From Thermoflexia bacterium (lineage in GTDB: Bacteria > Chloroflexota > Anaerolineae > B4-G1), in contig DUEK01000049.1 of assembly GCA_011192155.1 (NCBI GenBank), positions 1-43,321 on the forward strand: 43,321 bases of DNA, read 5' to 3'. The translations under genes were made by a program, and so were the position numbers. Positions within the stretch are counted from its first letter, which is position 1; each line of letters begins with the position of its first letter. The notes under the pieces were generated by a model. That model was not told the DNA's origin. It saw only the letters and a program-made list of their open reading frames with translations, and ran no database searches. Shown one piece after another: positions 1-7,684 of this stretch.

Positions 1-34
1 AACCCAATTTGGGCAGATTCGCCGTCTGTCAGTG

Positions 35-69
35 AGAAACCAGGTTTTTTCTGAAAAAACCTGGTTTCT
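35..69. repeat. Perfect 16-bp hairpin repeat, copy 1
   Basis: Arms AGAAACCAGGTTTTTT (35-50) and its exact complement (54-69) enclose a 3-base loop. The hairpin and its flanks (cagtg before, ttccccgacttttt after) closely match a second copy near 33800, so this is a dispersed family and not a one-off terminator. It lies about 80 bases downstream of the degV stop codon and could also act as a terminator for degV. Nothing else is recognisable in bases 1-148. Confidence 0.75.
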
Positions 70-148
70 TTCCCCGACTTTTTGAAAAAGACACAAATAG
101 GCTGCGTCAGGATGCGAAATATAGGCTTAGGGTCTGCTCTCGTTACAA

Positions 149-1006
149 TCAACCCATCGTGGGGTAGAGGGCGATGCCGACAGTCCCCGGCCCGAGGTGA
201 GCGCCGATGACGGGGCTGACTCCGGTACGATGAATTACGGAAACGCCCAATCGTTTCTTTGCTTGTTCGGCGAGAGCGTCTCCTTCGTCGGGGACGTTCA
301 CGTCGAGCACGGCCACCTCCGCTACCGGCTTCCCGCCCAGTCGCTCCTCGGCGATTTCTAACATCTGCGTGACCGCCTTGCGCTTGGTGCGCACTTGGGC
401 CAGCGGTTCGACGCGCCCATCCTCCAGGTGCAACAGGGGCTTGATGTTCAGCATAGTGCCCATTAACCGCTTGGCCCCGCCGATACGCCCGCCCCGGTGA
501 AGATAATCGAGTGTGCCTACGGTGAACAGGATGTGCACCGTGTCACGCACCTGCTCGGCCGTAGCGACGACCTCATCCATAGATTTACCGGCTGCTGCCG
601 CTCTGGCAGCGGCTAGCGCGATGAACCCCAGGCTCATTGAGGTCCCGAGCGAATCCACGACCTGGATGTTGAGATCGGTCAGCTGCGCCCGTGCTGCCTG
701 GGCGTTGGGGACGGTGCCGCTGAGCTTTGAAGAGATAAAGATTCCCACAATACCCTCGGCCCCATCACTTGCCTGCCGGAAAAACTCGGTAAACTCCCCG
801 GCCGAGGGCTGCGAGGTAGTGGGAAAGGTCTTGGCGCCCTGAAGGCGGCGATAAAAGTCGGGTGGGTTTATGTCTACCCCGTCCCGAAAGCGCTCGTCAC
901 CCCAGATGAGCCACAGAGGGATCACCGGGATGTTCAAATCCCCCATAGCCTCTTGGGGGATGTAGGCCGTGCTGTCCGTCACTACTATGATCTTTTGATT
1001 GCTCAT
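149..1006 (-). CDS. DegV family fatty-acid-binding protein
   Basis: 285 residues, the usual DegV length. The N-terminus reads IVVTDSTAYIP, the family's opening with the Asp-Ser that contacts lipid, and the middle has a TSQPSAGEF motif followed by the SSKLSGT motif around residue 94. DegV proteins bind long-chain fatty acids; in Firmicutes (FakB) they present them to the kinase FakA. No DAK-type FakA gene is visible here, so the kinase partner must be elsewhere. ATG at 1006 follows a GGGAGG ribosome site at a good distance. An extended -10 (TGT plus TATAGT, 1044-1052) lies upstream. The gene appears monocistronic. Confidence 0.93.
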   Translation of the reverse strand: MSNQKIIVVTDSTAYIPQEAMGDLNIPVIPLWLIWGDERFRDGVDINPPDFYRRLQGAKTFPTTSQPSAGEFTEFFRQASDGAEGIVGIFISSKLSGTVPNAQAARAQLTDLNIQVVDSLGTSMSLGFIALAAARAAAAGKSMDEVVATAEQVRDTVHILFTVGTLDYLHRGGRIGGAKRLMGTMLNIKPLLHLEDGRVEPLAQVRTKRKAVTQMLEIAEERLGGKPVAEVAVLDVNVPDEGDALAEQAKKRLGVSVIHRTGVSPVIGAHLGPGTVGIALYPTMG

Positions 1007-1043
1007 GATTGCCTCCCTTTTTGTGATGATTTTTACACCGACA

Positions 1044-1052
1044 ACTATAACA
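1044..1052 (-). promoter_or_regulatory. Extended -10 upstream of degV
   Basis: On the minus strand TGT runs directly into TATAGT (1049-1044). No convincing -35 was found. The TG-extended -10 form recurs at most promoters in this window. Confidence 0.45.
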
Positions 1053-1101
1053 CTCTAATTACGGGAGGGATACGGAAATAAGCGGGGCGTGTTTCAGATG
1101 A

Positions 1102-1145
1102 GTAGCCGCGCTTTCCATAGCGCGCGGTATGGAAAGCGCGACTAC
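1102..1145. repeat. Palindromic repeat between degV and the zinc-ribbon gene
   Basis: GTAGCCGCGCTTTCCATA pairs with TATGGAAAGCGCGACTAC around a short GC loop, giving a 44-base hairpin with one unpaired C in the left arm. Its arms resemble the internal GTAGCCGCGATTT arms of the MITE at 6942-7061. No target duplication was found around it. Confidence 0.65.
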
Positions 1146-1160
1146 CTCCAACTAGCAAGT

Positions 1161-1253
1161 CTCAGTAGATCCAAAATGTTACGACAACAAGACCTCGGAG
1201 GTCTCTCGAGAGCCTTCCGAGACCTCCGAGGTCTGAAATTTGGATCTACCGAG
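1161..1253. repeat. 93-bp double palindrome overlapping the 3' end of the zinc-ribbon gene
   Basis: Outer 15-base arms CTCAGTAGATCCAAA (1161-1175) and TTTGGATCTACCGAG (1239-1253) pair with one mismatch. Inner 16-base arms (1190-1205 and 1219-1234, AGACCTCGGAGGTCTC type) pair perfectly. The right outer arm contains the TAG stop of the minus-strand gene ending at 1246, so that gene's last codons lie inside the repeat. No target duplication is evident. Confidence 0.7.
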
Positions 1254-1857
1254 TCTTTATCACAGCGCCGCAGTAGATGCACTCGGCGGTGTGGGCGTCG
1301 TGCCACTCCACCTCGTCGGGGAGGAGCGGGGCGCCGCAGCCTGCGCAGTTAGCTGGCAGGGAGCCGCGCTTTTCGGTCACCTGAGGGACTTGGCGCCTTG
1401 CTTCGTCGAGTGAGAGCCCCATTGCTTCAAGCATCTGTGCGGTTTCTTGTTCCAATTGGTTGGCCTGCGCGTTGTATCCTTTCTCGCGCAACGCAGCCGT
1501 CATCTTGGAGAGAACGTAGGATGCGCGCCCGGCGCGGTCACTGCGGACGAGCAATCGCAGTCCGTTCTTGGCGCGCACCAGCGCAGCTTCTACGTCACCG
1601 GCAGCAAAGTGGGCGCGAGATGCCTGGAGCGACAGATTGGCGGCGCGAACGAGCAGGCCGCGCCGTTTGGCTCCTTCGGACAAGCGACCAAAGATTGTGG
1701 CGGCTTGGGTGAACTGTCCACCTTCCATCAAATTGTTGGCGCGGGTCAGCGCCCGGCGCGCCCTGGGCGCTAGTGGGCGGCGAGGTGGGGGAACGGCGGG
1801 GTGGGGCGGTGGTCGGCGGCGCAACAGCGGCCGGCGGAATGGATGTCTATGTGGCAT
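1246..1857 (-). CDS. Helical-repeat protein with C-terminal zinc ribbon, unknown function
   Basis: 203 residues from ATG 1857, chosen because GAGG precedes it at a normal distance; an upstream ATG at 1917 would overlap the previous gene. The first 35 residues are Arg/Pro-rich and low in complexity. Residues about 35-140 look like TPR-type helix pairs (repeated Ala-rich helices with AANLSLQASRAHFAAGD). The C-terminus has paired cysteines CAGC and CIYC, a likely zinc ribbon. The last residues and the stop codon fall inside the palindrome at 1161-1253. It is the last gene of the trmI operon. I do not recognise a family name. Confidence 0.75.
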   Translation of the reverse strand: MPHRHPFRRPLLRRRPPPHPAVPPPRRPLAPRARRALTRANNLMEGGQFTQAATIFGRLSEGAKRRGLLVRAANLSLQASRAHFAAGDVEAALVRAKNGLRLLVRSDRAGRASYVLSKMTAALREKGYNAQANQLEQETAQMLEAMGLSLDEARRQVPQVTEKRGSLPANCAGCGAPLLPDEVEWHDAHTAECIYCGAVIKTR

Positions 1858-1891
1858 AAACGGCCTCTTTTGAAAGCTGACGATGCTGCTG

Positions 1892-2509
1892 CTATGGTGA
1901 TAGTGGCAGCAGAGCATTGATCGCGATGGCTGCTATGCCCGCCACAATGGTGCGCAATCCGTAGCCGATGAGGCTGCGCTCGGATATGTGTCCCAGGAAC
2001 ATCCCCAGCCCGAACAATCCGAGCAACCCAACAACTATTGAGAGCGCGTAACTGACCATGATGTTGCCGATCAGCGGCGCGAAGAAGAAGGGAATAAGCA
2101 CAATCAGCGAAGAGACAAGGGGCGATATGCCATCTACCAGCGATACGACAATCACTGCCACGCGCGAGGCGCGCCCGATTTTGGTCTTGCTTAGGTTAGT
2201 CAGCGATATCCTTTCCAGTTCGGCCAGTTCGCGCCCGCGCTCGGCCGATTCGGCCAGGTAGGCGCCCCACAATCCGGAAACCCCTATTGAGACTGAGGTG
2301 GCGATACCGATGCGGATCACGGTGTTGGCGCTGTCGACGTCGCCCAGGTAATTGCCCATCAGCACGCCGATCATGGTCAACACACCGTCGAAAGAGTTGT
2401 TCGCCAGTGCGCGGCGGGCGATCTTGGAAAAACCGGCGATGCGCTCGTATTCGCGGATGTTGTTTATGCTTTGGGCCAGAGGCCCAGGGGAGTTGTTCGA
2501 ATCTGCCAC
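1892..2509 (-). CDS. VIT1/CCC1-like integral membrane protein
   Basis: 205 residues, start GTG 2509, two bases after the stop of the DUF211 gene, which implies translational coupling. It has about five hydrophobic segments. The N-terminal part (FDGVLTMIGVLMG) resembles the first helix of VIT/CCC1 iron and manganese transporters, which typically read FDGLVTTFAV. The paired segments around AESAERGRELAELERISL match the family's cytoplasmic helix. The role is inferred as metal-ion transport or sequestration; the metal-binding Glu cluster of true VIT1 is not obvious, so the substrate is open. Confidence 0.72.
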   Translation of the reverse strand: MADSNNSPGPLAQSINNIREYERIAGFSKIARRALANNSFDGVLTMIGVLMGNYLGDVDSANTVIRIGIATSVSIGVSGLWGAYLAESAERGRELAELERISLTNLSKTKIGRASRVAVIVVSLVDGISPLVSSLIVLIPFFFAPLIGNIMVSYALSIVVGLLGLFGLGMFLGHISERSLIGYGLRTIVAGIAAIAINALLPLSP

Positions 2510-2511
2510 GG

Positions 2512-2799
2512 TTAGTCTTGCGGCGTGATGACGTCCTCGATGAGCACCCGGCCGGCGGCCACTTCGTCAATAGAGTGAATCGAGCCGCCGTTCTCCTCAA
2601 TGACGTGCGTGATCTCGTTATAGCGCAGGTCTTGCCCTTCAATGGTGATCTTGGCGTTCTCCACGCGGCGATCAATCTCATAGATCGAGATGTTGGCTCC
2701 GTCAACGCCTTCCAGTTCGGCCACTAATTGCACCAGTTCCACAATGTTCGGGTCCAGGGGTTTCAACACGTCCAGCACCAAGCGTCGTAGGTTTCCCAT
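2512..2799 (-). CDS. DUF211 family protein
   Basis: 95 residues, the usual size of this small ferredoxin-fold family, best known from archaea. The sequence opens LRRLVLDVLKPLDPNIVEL and ends with the family's ...GGSIHSIDEVAAGR segment. The function is not established; an ACT-like ligand-binding role is an inference from the fold. The gene sits between trmI and a VIT-like membrane protein and is closely spaced with both. A GGAGG lies 14 bases upstream of ATG 2799, further than usual, so initiation may depend on read-through from trmI. Confidence 0.88.
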   Translation of the reverse strand: MGNLRRLVLDVLKPLDPNIVELVQLVAELEGVDGANISIYEIDRRVENAKITIEGQDLRYNEITHVIEENGGSIHSIDEVAAGRVLIEDVITPQD

Positions 2800-2808
2800 A
2801 GTTTCTTT

Positions 2809-3606
2809 TCATTCCTCCAATGGTATGAGCGCCCGCGCGAATATCAGGTAGCCGGTGTGGGCCACCATGCGGTCCATTGGCCGCAAGCGGGCGGGTATTG
2901 CCTTGTATTGCCGCAGTAACAGTTCTTCCACTTCGATCATGCCGAAACTGGACTCTTCTAGCGCGCCGATCAATTGGCTGACTTGGTTGGTGGTGGGCAA
3001 AATGCAGCCGAAGAAGCCGCCGCCGCTGAGAGCAGCGTGAGATTGGGCCAGGTAGTCCCAGGGATTACGCACATCCAGGAAGAGAGCGTCGGCGCCGCAC
3101 TCATCGAAGCCTGCGGAGATGTCTCGCAGTTTGAATTCCACAAAATCGGCCAATCCAAGTTGCTCCAGGTTGCTGCGGGCCAGTTGCTGCATCTTTGGGC
3201 GAACCTCGTAGGAGTAGACGCGGCCTGCGGGGCTGACCGCCTGGGCAAAGATCAGCGTGAGTCCGCCGCTGCCGCTGCCGGCTTCGACCACACGGCAACC
3301 AGGGGTGATGCGCATCTTTATCAGAATGTAGCCCGCGTCTTTGGGGTAGACAATTTGGGTGGTGCGTTTGAGTTTGCGCACGAGGTCGTCTGTGGAGGGC
3401 CTGAGCAATAGGAACGGATACCCCATGTGGGTGAATAGTTGCGTCCCCCAGGGGAACCCAATCAAATCGTCATGGGACACAGTGCCACGATGGGTGTGTA
3501 GCTGTGAACCTTCCTCCAGCCGGATGATGAACGATTTGCGGTCGCTGCCAACCAGCAGGGCCAGGTCATTATGTTGTGCGATCTGTACAGCTTTCTCGGC
3601 GATCAA
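2809..3606 (-). CDS. trmI: tRNA (adenine-N1-)-methyltransferase, TrmI type
   Basis: 265 residues. Class I SAM methyltransferase of the GCD14/TrmI family, which makes m1A58 in the tRNA T-loop as a tetramer. The N-terminal small domain carries the HTHRGTVSHDDLIG stretch typical of the family, followed by motif I (VVEAGSGSGGLTL, about residue 107) and an acidic residue after the second strand (YSYEVRP). Start is TTG 3606 with only a weak AGAG upstream; the next in-frame starts would cut into the conserved N-terminus. First gene of a four-gene minus-strand operon with a TATAAT at 3664-3659. Confidence 0.9.
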   Translation of the reverse strand: MIAEKAVQIAQHNDLALLVGSDRKSFIIRLEEGSQLHTHRGTVSHDDLIGFPWGTQLFTHMGYPFLLLRPSTDDLVRKLKRTTQIVYPKDAGYILIKMRITPGCRVVEAGSGSGGLTLIFAQAVSPAGRVYSYEVRPKMQQLARSNLEQLGLADFVEFKLRDISAGFDECGADALFLDVRNPWDYLAQSHAALSGGGFFGCILPTTNQVSQLIGALEESSFGMIEVEELLLRQYKAIPARLRPMDRMVAHTGYLIFARALIPLEE

Positions 3607-3658
3607 CTTGTCTCTAAAGTTTTGTGAAGGTTTTGTATCCAGTGTATTGCTCTTTTCA

Positions 3659-3686
3659 ATTATAACGCACTCTCACCGTAGCGCAA
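3659..3686 (-). promoter_or_regulatory. Promoter of the trmI operon
   Basis: TTGCGC (3686-3681), 16-bp spacer, perfect TATAAT (3664-3659) on the minus strand, about 53 bases upstream of the TTG start. Confidence 0.6.
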
Positions 3687-3779
3687 CTTTTGATTTTACC
3701 GCTCTAGCCCCTTGAGGTTTTCTGAAATCTCAAAAGGCTTGTCCAGCGCGAGAGCGCAAACCTGCCAAGTTTTTGCAGT

Positions 3780-3808
3780 TTGACTTGAAAGCAAGATAGT
3801 GGTACACT
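3780..3808 (+). promoter_or_regulatory. Promoter of the receiver-domain gene
   Basis: TTGACT (3780-3785), 17-bp spacer, TACACT (3803-3808) preceded by TGG (extended -10). It would give a leader of about 80 bases before ATG 3894. Confidence 0.7.
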
Positions 3809-3893
3809 AACGCATAGCAGTGGTCTGCTATGACGTTGATGTTTGGGATTATGTGTAAATTTTCCGGTCTAGTACGATAAGGAGGAACACTGC

Positions 3894-4280
3894 ATGGCAC
3901 AGGAGAAAAAAGTAGTTGTCTGCGTTGAGGACGAGCTTGAGATGATTGACCTGGTCAAACTCATTCTTGGGCGTAAAGGCTTTGATCTCGTCGGCGCCGT
4001 CGGCGGCAGGGAAGGACTGGAGACGGTACGCGAGATCAAGCCGGATCTGGTGCTGTTGGACCTGATGATGCCGGATATGGATGGGTGGGAGGTCTATCAG
4101 CAGATGAAGGCTGACGATGAACTGAAGGACATTCCCGTCATCGTCGTCACAGCCAAGGCCCAGAGCATAGACAAGGTCCTGGGTCTCCACATCGCCAAAG
4201 TGGACGACTATGTGACAAAGCCGTTCGGCCCGCAAGAGCTATTGCAGAGCGTGAACAAAGTTTTGGGGCTTCAGATCTGA
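3894..4280 (+). CDS. Stand-alone response regulator receiver domain
   Basis: 128 residues, a single CheY-like REC domain with no output domain. The acidic pair E12-D13, phospho-acceptor D56 (in [12 protein letters not shown]), T86 and K109 are all in place, so it should be phosphorylatable. No histidine kinase lies nearby; it probably acts as a phospho-relay or protein-interaction switch for a distant kinase. An AAGGAGGAA site precedes ATG 3894. It has its own promoter at 3780-3808 and is followed by a hairpin at 4311-4363, so it looks monocistronic. Confidence 0.93.
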   Translation: MAQEKKVVVCVEDELEMIDLVKLILGRKGFDLVGAVGGREGLETVREIKPDLVLLDLMMPDMDGWEVYQQMKADDELKDIPVIVVTAKAQSIDKVLGLHIAKVDDYVTKPFGPQELLQSVNKVLGLQI

Positions 4281-4310
4281 GCCTAAAGGTTCGCATCGCT
4301 GCTCCTCAAT

Positions 4311-4363
4311 AACCGCACACGTCGCCCTCGGTAGATGGCAGCCGAGGCAGGCGTGTGCCGGTT
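4311..4363 (+). terminator. Long imperfect hairpin after the receiver gene
   Basis: AACCG-CACACG ... CCTCGG pairs with CCGAGG ... CGTGTG-CCGGTT around a 9-10-base loop, with a small internal loop, and is followed by TTGTTT. It is probably a terminator with a weak U-tract; it also lies about 50 bases before the next gene and could shape that gene's leader. Confidence 0.55.
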
Positions 4364-4410
4364 GTTTGGGCTGGCATAGGGGCAGTATTGGGTTTCGGGA
4401 GGAGGGAACG

Positions 4411-4896
4411 GTGGAACTTGTGGTAGCGTCGGTTGAGAAGCCGGAAGTCGTAAACCTTATTCTCGGCCAGTCGCACTTTATCAAGACAGTGGAAGACTTG
4501 CACGAGGCGTTGGTTGGAACCGTGCCCGGTATCAAGTTTGGGCTGGCTTTTTGCGAGGCTTCAGGCCCAGCGTTGGTACGCGCCAGTGGTACAGACGATG
4601 AGTTGACCGAACTGGCCCAGCGAAACGCGCTGGCGTTGAGTGCGGGTCACAGTTTCATCATATTTCTCGGCGAAGGTTTTTACCCCGTCAACGTACTGAA
4701 CGCAATCAAGATGGTGCCTGAGGTATGCCGCATCTTTTGCGCCACGGCTAACCCAGTCGAGGTCATCCTCGTCGAGACGGAGCGAGGACGCGGCATCCTG
4801 GGTGTGGTGGATGGCGTCAAGCCCCAGGGCATTGAGATGGAGGATGACGTCGTTCAGCGCAAGGATTTTCTCCGTATGATTGGCTACAAGCTGTGA
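4411..4896 (+). CDS. Adenosine-specific kinase (DUF355 family)
   Basis: 161 residues from GTG 4411, which follows a strong GGGAGGAGGG site and gives the family's typical length; the ATG at 4366 has no such support. The family, best known from hyperthermophilic archaea and some bacteria, was annotated from structures as binding adenosine or AMP. Family signatures seen are the N-terminal [11 protein letters not shown] and the [16 protein letters not shown] stretch around residue 110. The reaction is not well established biochemically. Its presence supports an early-branching or thermophile-related bacterial lineage. It is followed by a DUF192 gene about 165 bases downstream. Confidence 0.85.
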   Translation: MELVVASVEKPEVVNLILGQSHFIKTVEDLHEALVGTVPGIKFGLAFCEASGPALVRASGTDDELTELAQRNALALSAGHSFIIFLGEGFYPVNVLNAIKMVPEVCRIFCATANPVEVILVETERGRGILGVVDGVKPQGIEMEDDVVQRKDFLRMIGYKL

Positions 4897-5060
4897 GGTG
4901 TGAAACGTGAGACGTGATGTTCTTAGAGTTCACGCCTTATAAGCTTCCTCTTGCCGGTTATGATCTCTATTCCCTCACGTGATTGCTGGTTGCACGCGGA
5001 TGCTGAATGTTGTAGAGTTTGGCAAATCACTCCGGAATATCGAAATACTGTGTGAGTGAT

Positions 5061-5432
5061 ATGGATAGCATGATAACAACAGTATGGAACGAGACGCGGG
5101 GTGAACGGGTGCTAGGGCGTGCGCGTCGTTGCGCCAGTTTTCTCTGTCGCCTGCGGGGACTGACTTTCCGGCGCTCCCTGGATGACGACGAGGGGCTGTT
5201 GTTGGTGGGACGCCGGGAGAGCCGCGCCGACACTGCAATTCACATGTTCTTTGTCTTTTTTCCCATCGCCGCTGTATGGTTGGATCAGAGCGGGCGGGTG
5301 GTGGATGCGCAGTTGGCGCGACCTTTCCGTCCACTCTACGTCCCTCGCGCGCCAGCGCGCGATGTATTGGAAGGCCCTCCCGCTTTGCTGAAGCGGGCGC
5401 AAATAGGGGACCAATTAAGGTTTGGAGAGTGA
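5061..5432 (+). CDS. DUF192 family protein
   Basis: 123 residues from ATG 5061 (an ATG at 5073 is also possible). The conserved parts are all recognisable: the RLRGLTFRRSLDDDEGLLL segment, the HMFFVFFPIAAVWLDQSGRVV strand pair split about the middle, and the A.DVLEGPPALL helix near the C-terminus. DUF192 proteins are small beta domains, some exported; the function is unknown. This one has no signal peptide. Its stop codon lies 4 bases before the GTG of the LysM/M23 gene, and that gene's ribosome site sits inside this one, so the two are cotranslated. Confidence 0.8.
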   Translation: MDSMITTVWNETRGERVLGRARRCASFLCRLRGLTFRRSLDDDEGLLLVGRRESRADTAIHMFFVFFPIAAVWLDQSGRVVDAQLARPFRPLYVPRAPARDVLEGPPALLKRAQIGDQLRFGE

Positions 5433-5436
5433 TCGA

Positions 5437-6906
5437 GTGAATCGAAAGACCGCCTTTTTTTTGATCGTTCTGTTGTTGATCAGTGTTTCGGCGACGACGG
5501 CCCTGGCCCAATCGGACGGACCGTTACCACAAGATGTGGTGCACATTGTTCAGCGAGGCGAGACACTGTTCTCCATCGCTCAACGATACGGCTTGACAGT
5601 GGACGGCATCGCACACGCCAACGGTATCCCCGATCCCCGTCAGATTTACGTTGGACAACGGCTCATCATCCCCGGCGGAGAGAGGGGGGAGGGCGTGCAG
5701 GAAACGGCCCCCTACGTGGTTCAAGCGGGCGACACGCTGTCATCTATTGCCAGACGTTATCATACTACTTGGCAGTCGCTGGCCCAAATCAACAGAGTGC
5801 TTTCTCCCAACGGGCTTTACGTGGGGCAAGTCGTCCAAGCGCCAGTACTCGGCGCGCCTGTCGATGTGCTCGTTGTTGATAAAGAGGCGGCTGCCCGTCC
5901 GCCAGTGGGTGGAGGCACGCTCTACACCGTACGCTCCGATGATACACTGTTCCACGTTGCGTTACGCTATGGCGTCTCGCCGTGGACGTTGGCGTCCGCC
6001 AGCCGCCTCGCAAATCCAACCCTGATCTATCCGGGGCAAGAGCTAGTGATCCCCAACAGCGAGCCGGGTTTTTTGCCTGCTCCTTTTGCCTTTGTCGAGG
6101 TGCGGCCATTACCGGTGGCCCAGGGGATACCAATGGCCATTGTCGTGCATACGACGGAACCCGTTGCGCTGGAGGGAAGACTATTTGGGCAGGATGTACA
6201 CTTTGCTGAAGAAGGAGGCGTATACTACGGCTTGGTGGGCGTGCACGTGTTCACTGAACCCGGCCTGTACCAATTGGAATTGACTGCCATGGATGACGCA
6301 GGGCGCAGGACGGTGATTACAACAGGCATAATCGTGCAGGACGGACACTTTGGCTATGAGCGAATTGACATGCCTGACGGCCTCAATAACCTGCTCGACC
6401 CGGCCATAATCGCCGCGGAGCGCGAGCGACTCAACGCGTTGCGCTTTACGTTTACGCCAGAGCGACATTGGGAAACGCCGCTTCAACGCCCGTGCGTGGG
6501 TGCGATTTCCTCTTACTTTGGCACTCACCGGGCCTACGGCGACGGCCCCTACACCAGCTACCACAGCGGCGTAGACTTTCGAGCACCGACGGGGGTGCCG
6601 GTACATACGCCTGCCGGGGGCATTGTGGTGCTGGCCGAGCCACTGATTGTGCGAGGCAACGTCGTTGTGGTAGATCACGGTTGGGGCCTGCTGACGGGCT
6701 ATTGGCACCTTGCAGAGATCAATGTTCAGGTTGGTCAACAGATTGCGACGGGGGATATGATTGGCAAGGTGGGCAGTACAGGGTTATCCACGGGCGCACA
6801 CCTACATTGGGAGGTGTGGGTTGGCGGAGTCAGCGTGAACGGTGTGGAGTGGTTGGAAGAGTTCCAGCTTGAACCAGAGTCCGAGTGGCGAGCGGTTGGT
6901 GGTTAG
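5437..6906 (+). CDS. Secreted LysM x3 / M23 peptidase
   Basis: 489 residues from GTG 5437, which has GGAG nine bases upstream; a TTG at 5422 is in frame but lies too close to that site. The N-terminus is a clear signal peptide ending near ALAQ. Three LysM domains follow (about residues 37-80, 92-136, 160-205), each with the V..GDTL..IA.RY pattern. After a beta-rich linker comes an M23 zinc metallopeptidase domain (about 350-480) with SYHSGVDF and HLHWEV supplying the zinc ligands. It should bind the cell wall and cut peptide cross-links. The 3' end runs directly into the repeat at 6908. Confidence 0.92.
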   Translation: MNRKTAFFLIVLLLISVSATTALAQSDGPLPQDVVHIVQRGETLFSIAQRYGLTVDGIAHANGIPDPRQIYVGQRLIIPGGERGEGVQETAPYVVQAGDTLSSIARRYHTTWQSLAQINRVLSPNGLYVGQVVQAPVLGAPVDVLVVDKEAAARPPVGGGTLYTVRSDDTLFHVALRYGVSPWTLASASRLANPTLIYPGQELVIPNSEPGFLPAPFAFVEVRPLPVAQGIPMAIVVHTTEPVALEGRLFGQDVHFAEEGGVYYGLVGVHVFTEPGLYQLELTAMDDAGRRTVITTGIIVQDGHFGYERIDMPDGLNNLLDPAIIAAERERLNALRFTFTPERHWETPLQRPCVGAISSYFGTHRAYGDGPYTSYHSGVDFRAPTGVPVHTPAGGIVVLAEPLIVRGNVVVVDHGWGLLTGYWHLAEINVQVGQQIATGDMIGKVGSTGLSTGAHLHWEVWVGGVSVNGVEWLEEFQLEPESEWRAVGG

Positions 6907-6907
6907 C

Positions 6908-7118
6908 GGGCCAGAACCCTAACGTGTTCTTCTTTCGGCAACAGCAATTCCCGTTATGGGGGAAAAGTCAGGTCGTAGCGCGATTTCGCAATCACGCAGG
7001 GCGCTTTACGCGGAAAAATAGACGCGATTTGGAAATCGCGGCTACAAAACGGGAATTGCTGTTTCGGCAAGAAGCTGCTCAAGCGCGGGTTCTGGCCCCG
7101 TTTGCAGTTTGTTGGGAG
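6908..7118. repeat. 82-bp direct repeat, copy 1, interrupted by a MITE
   Basis: With the 120-bp element and one 9-bp duplication removed, this copy is identical base for base to the copy at 7120-7201; the two are separated by one T (7119). 211 = 82 + 120 + 9. The unit starts right after the stop codon of the LysM/M23 gene. Confidence 0.9.
6942..7061. mobile_element. 120-bp MITE with 9-bp target duplication
   Basis: Perfect 14-base terminal inverted repeats CAGCAATTCCCGTT (6942-6955) and AACGGGAATTGCTG (7048-7061). Direct repeats TTTCGGCAA flank it at 6933-6941 and 7062-7070. A second, inner inverted repeat (GTAGCGCGATTT against AAATCGCGGCTAC) makes most of the element foldable. It has no coding capacity. 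The uninterrupted target is present next door at 7120-7201, which shows the insertion directly. Confidence 0.92.
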
Positions 7119-7119
7119 T

Positions 7120-7201
7120 GGGCCAGAACCCTAACGTGTTCTTCTTTCGGCAAGAAGCTGCTCAAGCGCGGGTTCTGGCCCCGTTTGCAGTTTGTTGGGA
7201 G
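7120..7201. repeat. 82-bp direct repeat, copy 2, intact
   Basis: The unit begins with GGGCCAGAACCC (7120-7131), whose exact complement GGGTTCTGGCCC lies at 7170-7181, so the first 62 bases are themselves a palindrome-bounded unit. Inside is a short hairpin CTTCTT-TCGGC-AAGAAG; the other copy's MITE inserted into that loop region. From 7202 to 7308 I see nothing further. Confidence 0.88.
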
Positions 7202-7308
7202 CGCCCAAAATTCTTGCAGCTCCTGCCAATGTAAAGGGAAAGTAAAAGCAGTAGTTTGGCGGGTTTGAGCCTTTTCACAAGCTGTTCTTAGCAGCAGCCT
7301 CCCTTGAT

Positions 7309-7563
7309 CTATTGCTCTTTGATGAGCATCCACGCTTCTTTGGCGTATCTGGTTGGCACTTGGACGTGCACCTCTCCCAAGCCGTCCACCGTGATTCCTA
7401 TGACTGGGCCTGCGCTCTCATACCTCAGCAAGGCAGGGATGCCTGCATATTCCAACTTGGCCTGGATAACGTGAGCTTCTGGCAGCCCTTGCGCGATGTG
7501 AACCGTGGTCAGATCAGGGTGACGTGATCGCTCATTCTGTTTCCCGTCTCTTGTTTTTTGCAT
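7309..7563 (-). CDS. DUF2007 family protein (putative signal-transducing protein)
   Basis: 84 residues. The core GLPEAHVIQAKLEYAGIPA followed by the glycine-rich GITVDGLGEVHVQVP matches the small DUF2007 alpha-beta domain, whose members read VY.A.....A..IK..LE..GI.a. The Pfam name suggests signal transduction, but the function is not proven. About 20 N-terminal residues (KTRDGKQNERSRHP) are charged and extra. ATG 7563 is preceded by CAGGAGGTAAA, a strong ribosome site. It is divergent from the unknown gene at 7685. Confidence 0.85.
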   Translation of the reverse strand: MQKTRDGKQNERSRHPDLTTVHIAQGLPEAHVIQAKLEYAGIPALLRYESAGPVIGITVDGLGEVHVQVPTRYAKEAWMLIKEQ

Positions 7564-7610
7564 TTTACCTCCTGTTCCTTGTTTCTTTAGTGTGCCTCAA
7601 CTAGGCGCAT

Positions 7611-7639
7611 TTGTCAAACCGGCGCAAGCCTGGTATAAT
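7611..7639 (+). promoter_or_regulatory. Promoter of the 7685-9730 gene pair
   Basis: TTGTCA (7611-7616), 17-bp spacer, TATAAT (7634-7639) preceded by TGG. The same bases read on the other strand give TTGACA (7617-7612) with CACACT 17 bp further on, a possible promoter for the DUF2007 gene. Confidence 0.75.
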
Positions 7640-7684
7640 CGCCCCTGATACTTTGGCAACGAACCGCATCTAGGAGATATAACT

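Noticed and set aside
1102-1253. Rho-independent terminators between degV and the zinc-ribbon gene
   Set aside because: The hairpins lack U-tracts on either strand and look like repeat elements, though they could still stop transcription.
6908-7201. CRISPR array
   Set aside because: Only two direct repeats, adjacent with no spacer, explained by duplication plus a MITE; no cas genes in the window.
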